Shown in pieces: positions 52,984-61,371 of a stretch of DNA of 64,000 nucleotides. Made by a program: the position numbers and the translations under genes. Source of the DNA: Nostoc sp. FACHB-280 (lineage in GTDB: Bacteria > Cyanobacteriota > Cyanobacteriia > Cyanobacteriales > Nostocaceae); the NCBI RefSeq assembly GCF_014697615.1, contig NZ_JACJSD010000001.1, positions 186,001 to 250,000 of the forward strand, in the 5' to 3' direction. A model generated the notes under the pieces. The model ran no database searches. It worked only from the letters and a program-made list of their open reading frames with translations, and was not told the origin of the DNA. Every line of letters starts with the position of its first letter. The first letter of the stretch is position 1.

Positions 52984-54762
52984 GTGCAACAACCAGAAAT
53001 GCGGCAAAATTCGCCGATGCGCTCAATTGGGCGAGTGTTAAAGAGCTTAGGCAATTACCGTTGGACTTCTTTGGGAGCTTTGATTAGTGTTTTATTGTTA
53101 ACAGTTGCCAATGCTGTGACACCGCAATTATTTCGTTGGGGAATTGATCAAGGTATTGCACCGCGCAATTTACAAATAGTACTTTATAGTGCGGCTTGGA
53201 TGGTAGTGGCAGCGATCGCACGGGGTTTGTTTAACTTTGGTCAAAGCTATTTAGCAGAAGCAGCATCTCAAGGTGTGGCTTATGATTTACGCAACAAAAT
53301 TTTCAGCAAAATTCAAAATCTGAGTTTTAGCTATCATGATCAGTCGCAGACTTCCCAATTATTAACCCGTGTCACCAGTGATATTGAGCAAATCCGCACC
53401 TTTGTGGGGACTAGCTTGATTCAAGTGATTGGGGGATTAGTAACATTGGTGAGTATTGCTGCGATTCTGCTCATCATGAATTGGCAATTGGCTTTAATTA
53501 CCTTGTCGGTAGTCCCGATATCTGCATGGTTGATGGCAAGCTTTGTGAATCGCAATAACCGACTGTTTGGGCAAATCCAACAGCAGTTGGGTAATTTGAA
53601 TGCGGTTTTGCAAGAAAACCTGCTAGGGATACGGGTAGTAAAAGCATTTGTGCGTGAGTCTGCGGAAAAATCGCGTTACACCACCTTAAATGATGTCCTC
53701 GTCACCGCCAATATGCAGACAATTCGTGCGATTCGCAATACATTCCCGTTTATCTTTTTACTGAGTAATTTGGTAACGCTGGCAGTTTTTGGCTATGGAG
53801 GTATACAGGTAATTGGTAATAGTTTTTCCATTGGGGAACTAGTAGCGTTCAACTCATACTTAGTGTTAATTTTTCAACCAATATTATTAATCGGCTTTGC
53901 TGCCCCAGCGATCGCTCAAGCCGCAGCCTCAGCGACACGAGTGTTTGAAATAGTGGATGCTGCCGTGGAAATCCGCGATCGCCCAAATGCGATGTTATTT
54001 GATACTTGCGGTGGCCGCATTACCTTTGAAAACGTTTCCTTTCGCTATCCGGGAGCTACTACAGAAGCCCTAAAAAATGTATCTTTTGAAACTAAGCCCA
54101 AAGAACTCATCGCAGTTCTAGGAATGACAGGTTCCGGTAAAAGCACAATTATGAACTTGATTGCCCGCTTTTATGATGTGACTGGGGGCGCGATTCGCAT
54201 TGATGGGCGCGATGTGCGAGATTTTACGCTCCAAAGTTTGCGATCGCATATTGGTATAGTCTTTCAAGAAAGCACCTTATTCTCTGGGACTATCCGCGAC
54301 AATATTGCCTACGCCAAACCCAATGCCAGTATAGAACAGGTCATAGAAGTGGCGAAAACTGCCCAGATTCATGATTTTGTGATCGGCTTGCCCGATGGCT
54401 ACAACACAATTGTCGGTGAACGGGGTGTTGGTTTATCTGGCGGACAAAAGCAACGGATTGCGATCGCCCGCACCTTACTTACCGATTACAGTATTCTGAT
54501 TTTGGATGATAGTACCTCTGCGGTGGATGCTAAAACAGCCACCCAAATTCAAGCCGAACTAGATAATTTAATGCAGCAAAAAGCTTGTGTCACCTTTGTG
54601 GTAGCCCAACGCATTAGTACAGTCAAAAATGCTGATCGCATTTTATTAATCGATAAAGGTCAATTGGTAGCCCAAGGAACCCATGAGGAATTGATGCGAA
54701 TTAGTCCGCTTTATGGAGCAATTCTCGAATCTCAAATTCAACATCAGCAAGTAAAATCTTGA
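52984..54762 (+). CDS. ABC transporter, fused permease and ATPase (exporter type)
   Basis: The protein is 592 residues from the GTG at 52984, which lies seven bases after GAGGTGAGG; a TTG at 52981 is the alternative. The N-terminal half is a six-helix exporter domain (about 20-320). The ATPase follows: Walker A GMTGSGKST (about 378-386), Q-loop VFQESTLFSG (about 425-434), signature LSGGQKQRIAIARTLL (about 484-499), Walker B ILILDDSTSAVD (about 504-515) and an H-loop-like region. It probably works as a homodimer exporting a lipid, peptide or drug. The substrate is not evident. Confidence 0.92.
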   Translation: MQQPEMRQNSPMRSIGRVLKSLGNYRWTSLGALISVLLLTVANAVTPQLFRWGIDQGIAPRNLQIVLYSAAWMVVAAIARGLFNFGQSYLAEAASQGVAYDLRNKIFSKIQNLSFSYHDQSQTSQLLTRVTSDIEQIRTFVGTSLIQVIGGLVTLVSIAAILLIMNWQLALITLSVVPISAWLMASFVNRNNRLFGQIQQQLGNLNAVLQENLLGIRVVKAFVRESAEKSRYTTLNDVLVTANMQTIRAIRNTFPFIFLLSNLVTLAVFGYGGIQVIGNSFSIGELVAFNSYLVLIFQPILLIGFAAPAIAQAAASATRVFEIVDAAVEIRDRPNAMLFDTCGGRITFENVSFRYPGATTEALKNVSFETKPKELIAVLGMTGSGKSTIMNLIARFYDVTGGAIRIDGRDVRDFTLQSLRSHIGIVFQESTLFSGTIRDNIAYAKPNASIEQVIEVAKTAQIHDFVIGLPDGYNTIVGERGVGLSGGQKQRIAIARTLLTDYSILILDDSTSAVDAKTATQIQAELDNLMQQKACVTFVVAQRISTVKNADRILLIDKGQLVAQGTHEELMRISPLYGAILESQIQHQQVKS

Positions 54763-54901
54763 TTTATCGCACCAAGCATAGTAAAAATCTTACCTCCTGC
54801 CTCAACCGCGTAGCGGTAAGTCAAAAGGCAAAAGTAAAAAGGCAAAAATGAAGAATACTTTTGACTTTTCATTTTTTACTTTTGACTTCTCCTGCCTCCC
54901 A
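54763..54901. repeat. AT-rich GTAAAAGGCAAAAG-type inverted repeat
   Basis: The spacer between the ABC exporter and the convergent receiver gene has AAGTCAAAAGGCAAAAG and ACTTTTGACTTTTCATTTTT arms. It is an AT-rich repeat family seen also around 6840-6970. It could act as a terminator for both genes. Confidence 0.45.
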
Positions 54902-55519
54902 CTACAGCATAATTAAGCCCAGTCTGACACCAGCTGTCACCGCTTCGGTGCGGGAGGAAACAGCCAGCTTTTGAAAGATGGATGAAACATGGAACTTTAC
55001 CGTATGTTCGGAAATTTGTAGACGTTTAGCGATCGCTTTATTACCCAACCCAGAACCTAACATTCCCAACACCTCGATTTCTCTGGGTGTCAAAGTTTGC
55101 ACAGGGTTAGCCACAACTTTTTCGCGTATAGGGAGTAATTCTAAATAATCTGGGTGCAGCACAATCAAACCCGATGCGATCGCTTCGATCGCCGCAGTAA
55201 TTTCCGCTTCTGTGCTAGTACTGGGTAATATTCCCCGAACACCAGAACGTAAGCCAATTTCTAGGTCAATACTCTCGATATCTTCTGTAATCAGCAAAAT
55301 TTGTTGTTCTGATATCAGTTGCAATTTTGTCCAAGTTGATGAAAGATGGCTGCTGAAATCTAACAGCAATACATCTGGTTGTAGTTGTTCAAATTCCTTG
55401 GTGAATGTCTCCAAATCTGATGTTGTTCCCACCACAGTTAGTTGGGGATGATCATTGATCAGCGATGACAAACCCACCTGCACTACCACAGAAGCAGCAA
55501 TGACCACCACTCGGATCAT
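54902..55519 (-). CDS. NarL/LuxR-type regulator with atypical receiver domain
   Basis: The 205-residue protein has an N-terminal receiver-like fold (about 1-120) and a C-terminal LuxR-type HTH (TLTPREIEVLGMLGSGLGNK, KRLQISEHTVKFHVSSIFQK). The phosphorylatable Asp is present (LLLDFSS, Asp54), but the usual acidic pair near residues 8-9 is Ala-Ala and the conserved Lys is Ser-like (LPSTST). So phosphorylation is doubtful and signalling may use another input. It is the last gene of a three-gene operon with an HtrA-like protease and a pseudoprotease; its ATG overlaps the protease stop by four bases. Confidence 0.88.
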   Translation of the reverse strand: MIRVVVIAASVVVQVGLSSLINDHPQLTVVGTTSDLETFTKEFEQLQPDVLLLDFSSHLSSTWTKLQLISEQQILLITEDIESIDLEIGLRSGVRGILPSTSTEAEITAAIEAIASGLIVLHPDYLELLPIREKVVANPVQTLTPREIEVLGMLGSGLGNKAIAKRLQISEHTVKFHVSSIFQKLAVSSRTEAVTAGVRLGLIML

Positions 55520-56331
55520 GTCGCCTCCACAGAGGTTTTCTGGGCAATGTCAATAATAAATTGCTTTCTCCCCCGCCGCACTTGTAATGGTATAGACTCT
55601 TGGTTGTGATGCAGATATTTAGCCAAGTCATCAGGTCGAGTGAATAACCGTCCTGCAACGCCAATTAAGATATCGCCAATTTGCAAACCAACAGTTTCTG
55701 CCACACTACCAGGAACTATAGATAATACCAATAAACCGAGACTGAGCCTGTCTAAAACCACAGGTTGCAAGGTGACTCCGAGTTGCCAACGAGGACTACC
55801 ACTCAGAAAACAGTTAACAGTGTTGCTGGGAATTGCCACCGCCAAACCGTTGACAATCATTGTATTAATCCCAACAACTCGCCCCAGACAATCAGCTAAA
55901 CATCCACCAGAATTACCAGGATAAAGCTGTAAATCTGCGATGACGGCTGATTTATGATTGCTGTGAACCATCCCCATTGTGAATGCACCATCATCACCTA
56001 AAGGATTACCTACAGCCAAAACTAATTCACCAACTCGCAATGTATCAGAATTACCGATGGTGGCAGGATGTAAGTTAGTTGCAGAAATTTTGAGTACGGC
56101 TAAGTCTTGCTGTGGGTTAAAGTGCGATCGCACAGCCGTAAATACCCTACCATCAGATAATTCTACAGTCGGCTGCTGACTGGTCGCCACATGAGCATTT
56201 GTAATAATCAACCCGTCTGCTTGCCAAATTACCCCAGAACCAACTCCCAACCCACCGCTTTTAACTTTGACTGTGCTTTGACGCAGTTTAGCAGCAACTG
56301 CGGACAGTTCATCATTGAATTGTGTAATCAT
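55516..56331 (-). CDS. Cytoplasmic HtrA-like serine protease with PDZ domain
   Basis: The 271-residue protein has an S1C-type domain with an intact triad: His47 in IITNAHVATSQ, Asp76 in NPQQDLAVLKI, Ser141 in LYPGNSGGCLAD. A PDZ domain follows (about 195-265, GLLVLSIVPGSVAETVGLQIGD). There is no signal peptide or membrane helix, unlike most HtrA/Deg proteins, so it appears to work in the cytoplasm. The PDZ would select substrates or partners. It sits between a degenerate paralogue and a receiver-HTH regulator in one operon, with a 26-base gap upstream and a 4-base overlap downstream. Confidence 0.9.
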   Translation of the reverse strand: MITQFNDELSAVAAKLRQSTVKVKSGGLGVGSGVIWQADGLIITNAHVATSQQPTVELSDGRVFTAVRSHFNPQQDLAVLKISATNLHPATIGNSDTLRVGELVLAVGNPLGDDGAFTMGMVHSNHKSAVIADLQLYPGNSGGCLADCLGRVVGINTMIVNGLAVAIPSNTVNCFLSGSPRWQLGVTLQPVVLDRLSLGLLVLSIVPGSVAETVGLQIGDILIGVAGRLFTRPDDLAKYLHHNQESIPLQVRRGRKQFIIDIAQKTSVEAT

Positions 56332-56357
56332 ATTTGCCTGAAATCCTGAGAAATTGC

Positions 56358-57263
56358 TTACTCAACGGGGCGTTCGCCAACCACAATATCTAATTCAACT
56401 AATGTCCCACCCCGGACAACTTGCACTTTGATGAGTTTACCGATGCGATCGCTATTATTTAGTAGTGCCAAGACATCGCCTGTATCGCTGACAGCTACAT
56501 TATCCAATTTTACCAACACATCCCCCAGCAATACACCTGCCTTGTCAGCCGGACTAGATGATTCCACATTGACAACAATTACCCCCGTTGTTGTTGGTAA
56601 ATTTAAACTATTTTTCAAGTTGTGCGGTAAGCGTACAGGCTGCATACCTACACCCAAATAACCGCGAGAAATGTGTCCTTTAGTCAGTAATTGATTGACT
56701 ACACGCTCAACTGTACTAGCAGGAATTGTCAAAGCCGTACCGCGCCTTCCTGATGTATTCATTCCCACCACATAACCAGCCGCGTCTACTAGCGCCCCGC
56801 CAGCACAACCAGGGTAAAGCGTGATATCTGGGCGGATAAATTGGTCAATATTACCACCACTCATACTCCGCCAAGCCCCACTAACTACACTCACCGCCCC
56901 CATCGCCGCCCGGATATCACCTTCGCTACTTCTAGCTAGTCCCAAAACTAAATGACCAACTTTGAGTTTGGTGACATCACCAATTTGTGCAACTGGAATT
57001 GCTGCATTTTGTAGTTGAAAAACAGCTATATCAGTACTAGGGTCATGACCAAGAAATAACGCTGGTATAGTATTTCTATCTGCGAGAGTTACCGTGATTT
57101 CGTCATAACGCCCCAGAGATTCATCAGAAGTCACAATGATATTGTTACGCCAGTGAATACCACTGGAAGAAAGACGTTTACCCGCATTAACAGCCACTAC
57201 AGTATTCCCAGCCTGTTCTACAATATCCGCTAAACTGTTGGAAAAATCCTGCAATGAAGACAT
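56358..57263 (-). CDS. Catalytically degenerate HtrA-like (pseudoprotease) with PDZ domain
   Basis: Started at the ATG at 57263, six bases after GGCGGAG, the protein has 301 residues. A TTG at 57278 is the weaker alternative. The fold is that of HtrA: a trypsin-like domain (about 10-190) and a PDZ (about 205-290, IVVNVESSSPADKAGVLLGD). The catalytic His region reads IIVTSDESLG, so His is replaced, Asp is kept (STDIAVFQL, Asp78), and the serine motif is YPGCAGGALVD with Ala154 in place of Ser. It can hardly be a protease. It probably regulates or binds, perhaps the paralogue encoded next. Its operon also includes the protease and an atypical receiver. Confidence 0.86.
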   Translation of the reverse strand: MSSLQDFSNSLADIVEQAGNTVVAVNAGKRLSSSGIHWRNNIIVTSDESLGRYDEITVTLADRNTIPALFLGHDPSTDIAVFQLQNAAIPVAQIGDVTKLKVGHLVLGLARSSEGDIRAAMGAVSVVSGAWRSMSGGNIDQFIRPDITLYPGCAGGALVDAAGYVVGMNTSGRRGTALTIPASTVERVVNQLLTKGHISRGYLGVGMQPVRLPHNLKNSLNLPTTTGVIVVNVESSSPADKAGVLLGDVLVKLDNVAVSDTGDVLALLNNSDRIGKLIKVQVVRGGTLVELDIVVGERPVE

Positions 57264-58134
57264 AAAGTTCTCCGCCAATATTTTGTGATGCTTCTATCTT
57301 GTCGCTTTATATCCAGACATAGCATCGGAAAAATGGGGAGAATTTCACCTAGAAAAATGGCTAGTAAAACAAGGCAAAAGGAAAAAGAAATAATAACGAT
57401 ACCACAAACCTTTTAGAAATTTCTTACGGTTTGTTTCTTTACTCCGACCTGTACTTGTACTCCTGTGAAGTCAAAAATATTATTAAATAGGCTTTACATT
57501 TATTTAGAATAATTACTCTATTTACGCCGTTATGTACTAGTTAAAAACGATATAAGAAATATACTGATTATCATTTTCACTATTTAATACGTAGCTAGAT
57601 TAACGAAGTTGCCAACCAGCCAAAAATGAACTAAGGTAGGACTGAATTTTTATAAGATAAATTAATATAAATTTTTCCGAAATTTAGCCTTAACAATTGG
57701 TAGCTGCTGAATGTAAGTCTTTGATTTGGCGGATACTATGTTACCAAATAATTTAAATTGGCAAGTTATATTTAAACTTTATTTGCAACACACTCATTAC
57801 CAGTTTAACAAGTCGTAAAAATTCCTATATATGCAACAAAGCTTAATAAAATATTTAGGAAATATCCTGTAAAAGAGCTTGAGGAAATAGCATAATCGTT
57901 CTTAAAAGGAACTATCATTTAGCCCTGCAAGTTCTGTGGATAGTTGTGATTGATTGGTGCAAACACTCAGGCTAAAATGACAGGTTTTAAGTTTTGTGAC
58001 TCAGTATTATAGATGCTGGACAGACATATCCAAAAACTAGTAGAAAAGTCAATAAAAATTATTTCTAGAGGATATGTTGATTGCATGAATTAGCATAGCG
58101 ATCGCTTAGTTTTTTTTGAAGGAGAATATCTTAT
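57264..58134. other. 0.87-kb spacer upstream of the M4 protease gene
   Basis: The spacer is AT-rich with a hairpin ACAAACC...GGTTTGT (57404-57434) followed by TTCTTT. A TGATTATCATTTTCACT stretch near 57560 only loosely resembles a Fur box. No coding frame is convincing. It must hold promoters for the divergent pseudoprotease operon and the M4 gene. Confidence 0.45.
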
Positions 58135-59211
58135 ATGGCGCGTAAGAAAAAATCATCAGGTTTTCAATTTCAGCATTCAATTTACACAAGATGTCCTATT
58201 TGTTGTATTTTGCCACCTCACATGCTAGAGCATGTGGCTGTGAATGGTAATCCGCAGCAACGTTCTTGGGCGTTTCATACGTTAAACGTCTCCGCACAGT
58301 TCCGAGGACGACGGAATGTTGTCGGGAATATTTTCTTCTCTCCTTCTCCAGGTGAGAAGCGACGCACTATCTACGACGCGAAAAATGGACAGCAACTTCC
58401 CGGTACTTTAGTACGTAGTGAAGGTGATCCGCCAAGCACTGATGAAGCAGTCAATGAAGCTTATGATGCTGCTGGTGCTACTTATGACTTGTATTATGAA
58501 GTATTTGAACGCAATTCAGTTGATGACAAGGGTTTGCGTTTAGACTCTAGCGTTCACTATGGTGTTAAATATGACAACGCCTTTTGGAACGGTGATCAAA
58601 TGGTCTACGGCGATGGCGATGGCGAACTGTTCCAACGCTTCACAAAATGTATTGATATTATTGGGCATGAGTTAACACATGGAGTAACTCAATACGAAGC
58701 TGGTCTGCAATATTATGGTGAACCAGGGGCTTTGAACGAATCATTTTCAGATGTTTTTGGTTCCTTGGTCAAACAAAGATTAAAAAATCAAACCGCCGAC
58801 CAAGCAGACTGGATTATTGGTGAAGGTCTTTTAGCGCCTGGTGTTAAAGGTGTTGGGATTCGCTCGATGAAAGCCCCAGGAACAGCTTATGATGATCCTG
58901 TGTTGGGCAAAGATCCGCAACCAGCCCATATGCGCGATAAATATACTGGTTGGGAAGATAATGCGGGTGTGCATATCAATTCTGGTATCCCTAACTATGC
59001 TTTTTATTTAGCCGCAGTGGAAATTGGCGGTTACGCTTGGGAAAAAGCTGGGAAAATCTGGTACATTGCTTTACGCGATCGCTTGCGTAACCAAGCACAA
59101 TTTAAAACCGCCGCTAACGTCACCATCCAAGTTGCAGGAGAACTCTACGGTACAGATAGTCCAGAACAAAAAGCTGTACAGAATGCTTGGCAAAAAGTAG
59201 GAGTCATTTAA
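58135..59211 (+). CDS. M4-family metalloprotease, protealysin type
   Basis: The 358-residue protein has no signal peptide. Its N-terminal propeptide-like segment has the CCILPPHMLEHV motif typical of protealysin-type precursors (PPxxLE). The catalytic domain carries IIGHELTHGVTQYEAGL (zinc ligands His-His, about residues 181-197) and the Glu ligand in GALNESFSDVFG (about 202-213), plus DDPVLGKDPQPAHMRDKY and HINSGIPNYAFYLAA. Protealysin-like enzymes act inside or outside cells and are controlled by an emfourin inhibitor. An emfourin gene follows. The ribosome site is AAGGAGAATATC before ATG at 58135. Confidence 0.93.
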   Translation: MARKKKSSGFQFQHSIYTRCPICCILPPHMLEHVAVNGNPQQRSWAFHTLNVSAQFRGRRNVVGNIFFSPSPGEKRRTIYDAKNGQQLPGTLVRSEGDPPSTDEAVNEAYDAAGATYDLYYEVFERNSVDDKGLRLDSSVHYGVKYDNAFWNGDQMVYGDGDGELFQRFTKCIDIIGHELTHGVTQYEAGLQYYGEPGALNESFSDVFGSLVKQRLKNQTADQADWIIGEGLLAPGVKGVGIRSMKAPGTAYDDPVLGKDPQPAHMRDKYTGWEDNAGVHINSGIPNYAFYLAAVEIGGYAWEKAGKIWYIALRDRLRNQAQFKTAANVTIQVAGELYGTDSPEQKAVQNAWQKVGVI

Positions 59212-59405
59212 GCAGAATTCAGGAGTCAGAAGCCAGAATACAGAACAGACTGTGTAGATAGTAATAGGGATAGGGTGTAAGAGTATAGGGTGTAAGGGTG
59301 TAAGTTTTCAAAACCCTTACACCCTATACCCATTCACCCCCACACCCAGTCTCAACAGACAATCTTCGTGCGTCAGTTCTGTTCTGACTTCTTTTCATTG
59401 TTGCT

Positions 59406-59440
59406 AAACTGGGGGAAGATAGTTTTTTCTCCCAGTTTTT
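59406..59440 (+). terminator. Hairpin between the M4 protease and emfourin genes
   Basis: AAACTGGG (59406-59413) pairs with CCCAGTTT (59431-59438), followed by TTTTTG. It ends 23 bases before the emfourin ATG. It looks like an intrinsic terminator, so inhibitor expression may need read-through, or may use its own promoter further up. Confidence 0.6.
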
Positions 59441-59462
59441 GTATACAACGGAGAGCAAAACA

Positions 59463-59756
59463 ATGCGGATCACATTTGAACGCACAGGTGGCTTTGCTGG
59501 AATAACGAAGAAAACAACCCTAGACACCAACAATCTTCCACCAAAGGAAGCTAAAGAACTACCATTATTAGTCCAAGCAGCAGATTTATTTCGCTTACCT
59601 GCACAAATTCCCTCGCCAAATCCCCAGAGCGATCGCTTTCAGTATAGGTTAACTGTAGAAGATAACGATAAACAGCACACAGTCATTGTCAGTGAAGCCG
59701 CTTTACCTGGAACTTTAAGACCTTTAATTGAGTGGCTCAATCATGTGGCTATTTAG
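59463..59756 (+). CDS. Emfourin-like inhibitor of M4 proteases
   Basis: Started at the ATG at 59463 (ribosome site CGGAGAGCAAAAC) the protein has 97 residues. It opens MRITFERTGGFAGITKKTTL, then has PPKEAKELPLLVQAADLFRL, and ends RFQYRLTVEDNDKQHTVIVS and LRPLIEWLNHVAI. This matches the emfourin family, in which the small protein binds protealysin-type M4 proteases and is encoded next to them. Here it follows the M4 gene by 251 bases. It is cytoplasmic. Inhibition of the neighbouring protease is inferred from family and context. Confidence 0.82.
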   Translation: MRITFERTGGFAGITKKTTLDTNNLPPKEAKELPLLVQAADLFRLPAQIPSPNPQSDRFQYRLTVEDNDKQHTVIVSEAALPGTLRPLIEWLNHVAI

Positions 59757-59877
59757 AGGGGGTAAGATTGGGGGGACAAGGGCGACAAGGAGGACAAGGG
59801 CGATAGAGGTTTGTTGAGTTAATAAAAATTATTCAATTTGTTTTTTAGACTACCTAAAAAATCATGACTCAGCACTT

Positions 59878-60804
59878 TTACAAAATTTCCCAAGCAGTAC
59901 CTTTGTAACCATAGTCAAAAATTTCTGGATGCAAAATTTCTGCCAGAATTTCTAAAGAGTCAACTAATCTTGGGCCAGGACGGTTGAAGTAAGCATTACC
60001 ATCAGTAATATAAACTCTACCTGTTTTGCAGGCGTGGAGTGTTTGCCATTCGGAACGTTGAGTTAGTAATTCAGCTTCTTGGCGAGTGCGAATTAAATCA
60101 AAGCCACAAGGCATAAATACAATTACATCTGGATTACTGGCGATGAATGTTTGCCATTCTAAGGTTGCAGAAGGTTTACCGGGATGGCTAAACAGCGATT
60201 GTCCGCCTGCGAAGTTGACTAATTCGGGAATCCAGTTTGCCCCTGTCATCAAAGGATCTGTCCACTCAATACAAGCAACTTTTGGCAGTTCATTGAGTGC
60301 CAACCCCTGAATTTTTTGTTGGATGATTTTAACTCTGGCCTCTAGATTTTCCAGTAATTTTACTGAGTCTACATCAAAGATATGAGCAACTTGTTCAATA
60401 TCAGTCCAAACATCTTGTAGAAGATTAGGTTGTAAAGAAATAATTTTTGGTGAAGTTGAGATGAAATTACTAACAGCTTTTTCCACTTCTGGTAAGCTGA
60501 CGGCACAAACATCACATTGATCTTGGGTGATAATGTGAGTTGGTTGCAACTGCTCTAAAACATCGGTTTTGATGTGATAAATGCTCAACGCTGATTGCAA
60601 TAAATCATTGACTTTAGTGTGAATATCGTTGCTAGGCACATCAGTATTAAAGCGTGCTTCAGTACATATAGGAATTTTTTGAATATCTGGCGGATAGTCA
60701 CATTCATGCGATCGCCCTACAATTGCATCAGTTAAGCCTAGTGTGGCTAAAATCTCCGTTGCACTTGGTATTAAAGAGACAATTCTGAGATTGCGATTAG
60801 TCAT
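59878..60804 (-). CDS. BtuF-like cobalamin-binding protein without signal peptide
   Basis: The 308-residue protein has a helical-backbone binding-protein fold. It starts MTNRNLRIVSLIPSATEIL, with a later block TQDQCDVCAVSLPEVEKAV and C-terminal AYFNRPGPRLVDSLEILAEI. This matches the BtuF/FhuD-type metal-chelate binding proteins, and the paired Cys motif CDVC is typical of the cyanobacterial cytosol-like form. No signal peptide is present, so it may not be a periplasmic importer subunit. It likely binds a corrinoid or related chelate. No transporter subunits are adjacent. Start ATG at 60804. Confidence 0.82.
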   Translation of the reverse strand: MTNRNLRIVSLIPSATEILATLGLTDAIVGRSHECDYPPDIQKIPICTEARFNTDVPSNDIHTKVNDLLQSALSIYHIKTDVLEQLQPTHIITQDQCDVCAVSLPEVEKAVSNFISTSPKIISLQPNLLQDVWTDIEQVAHIFDVDSVKLLENLEARVKIIQQKIQGLALNELPKVACIEWTDPLMTGANWIPELVNFAGGQSLFSHPGKPSATLEWQTFIASNPDVIVFMPCGFDLIRTRQEAELLTQRSEWQTLHACKTGRVYITDGNAYFNRPGPRLVDSLEILAEILHPEIFDYGYKGTAWEIL

Positions 60805-61371
60805 TACTTTATCTCCCGAACATCTGCTACCAGTTAAATTTTTACAAACTTCAACTAATTAAGTATCTTTCTGTAGGAGAATGGCGCAATTTATTAGCGT
60901 TATGATTAACTGAGCAAATTGACTATTTGAGAAAGTGGCATAAATCAAAATATTCTGATAGTGATTACCTTTAATTTTAGGAGATATCGTCTTCAGGAGT
61001 GATGCTATTATCTTGCCTTCTATGGTATGAGGTATGAGGCATCAATCATAAATTTGTTGATAAAAAGCATCTTGTAACTATATGAGCTGGTTAATAGCAT
61101 AGTAGCTATATGGAAATGATGTCTTAAAATCATAAAATTTTTAACAAATAGCGATTCCGTACGTAGTTATATACAAGAGGATTGCCAAAGTTGGATAACT
61201 AATAATAATGTAATTTTAGTAATAAGTATTGCACTGTACCCAAAGAGTTTAATGAAAAAAAATATACTATCCTGTTCTGAAAAATCCTCCAGAGTATTTG
61301 TAGTTATAAAAGATAGTTCTGTTTTTGTGATAACTCCCTCAGACATGGTAATTACTTAACAGGTGTATTAG
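60805..61371. other. Spacer before the hybrid kinase, nothing recognised
   Basis: The spacer is AT-rich and separates divergent genes. I see no cobalamin riboswitch, hairpin of note, tRNA or coding frame. The region presumably holds two promoters. Confidence 0.4.

Noticed and set aside
57550-57590. Fur-box-like sequence TGATTATCATTTTCACT
   Set aside because: Only a loose match to the 19-bp consensus in AT-rich DNA, and no iron-uptake gene is next to it.
60805-61371. Cobalamin riboswitch near the BtuF-like gene
   Set aside because: Searched the leader by eye for the B12-box type GCCACTG and found none; the only GCCACTG seen belongs to the unrelated palindrome at 4526.
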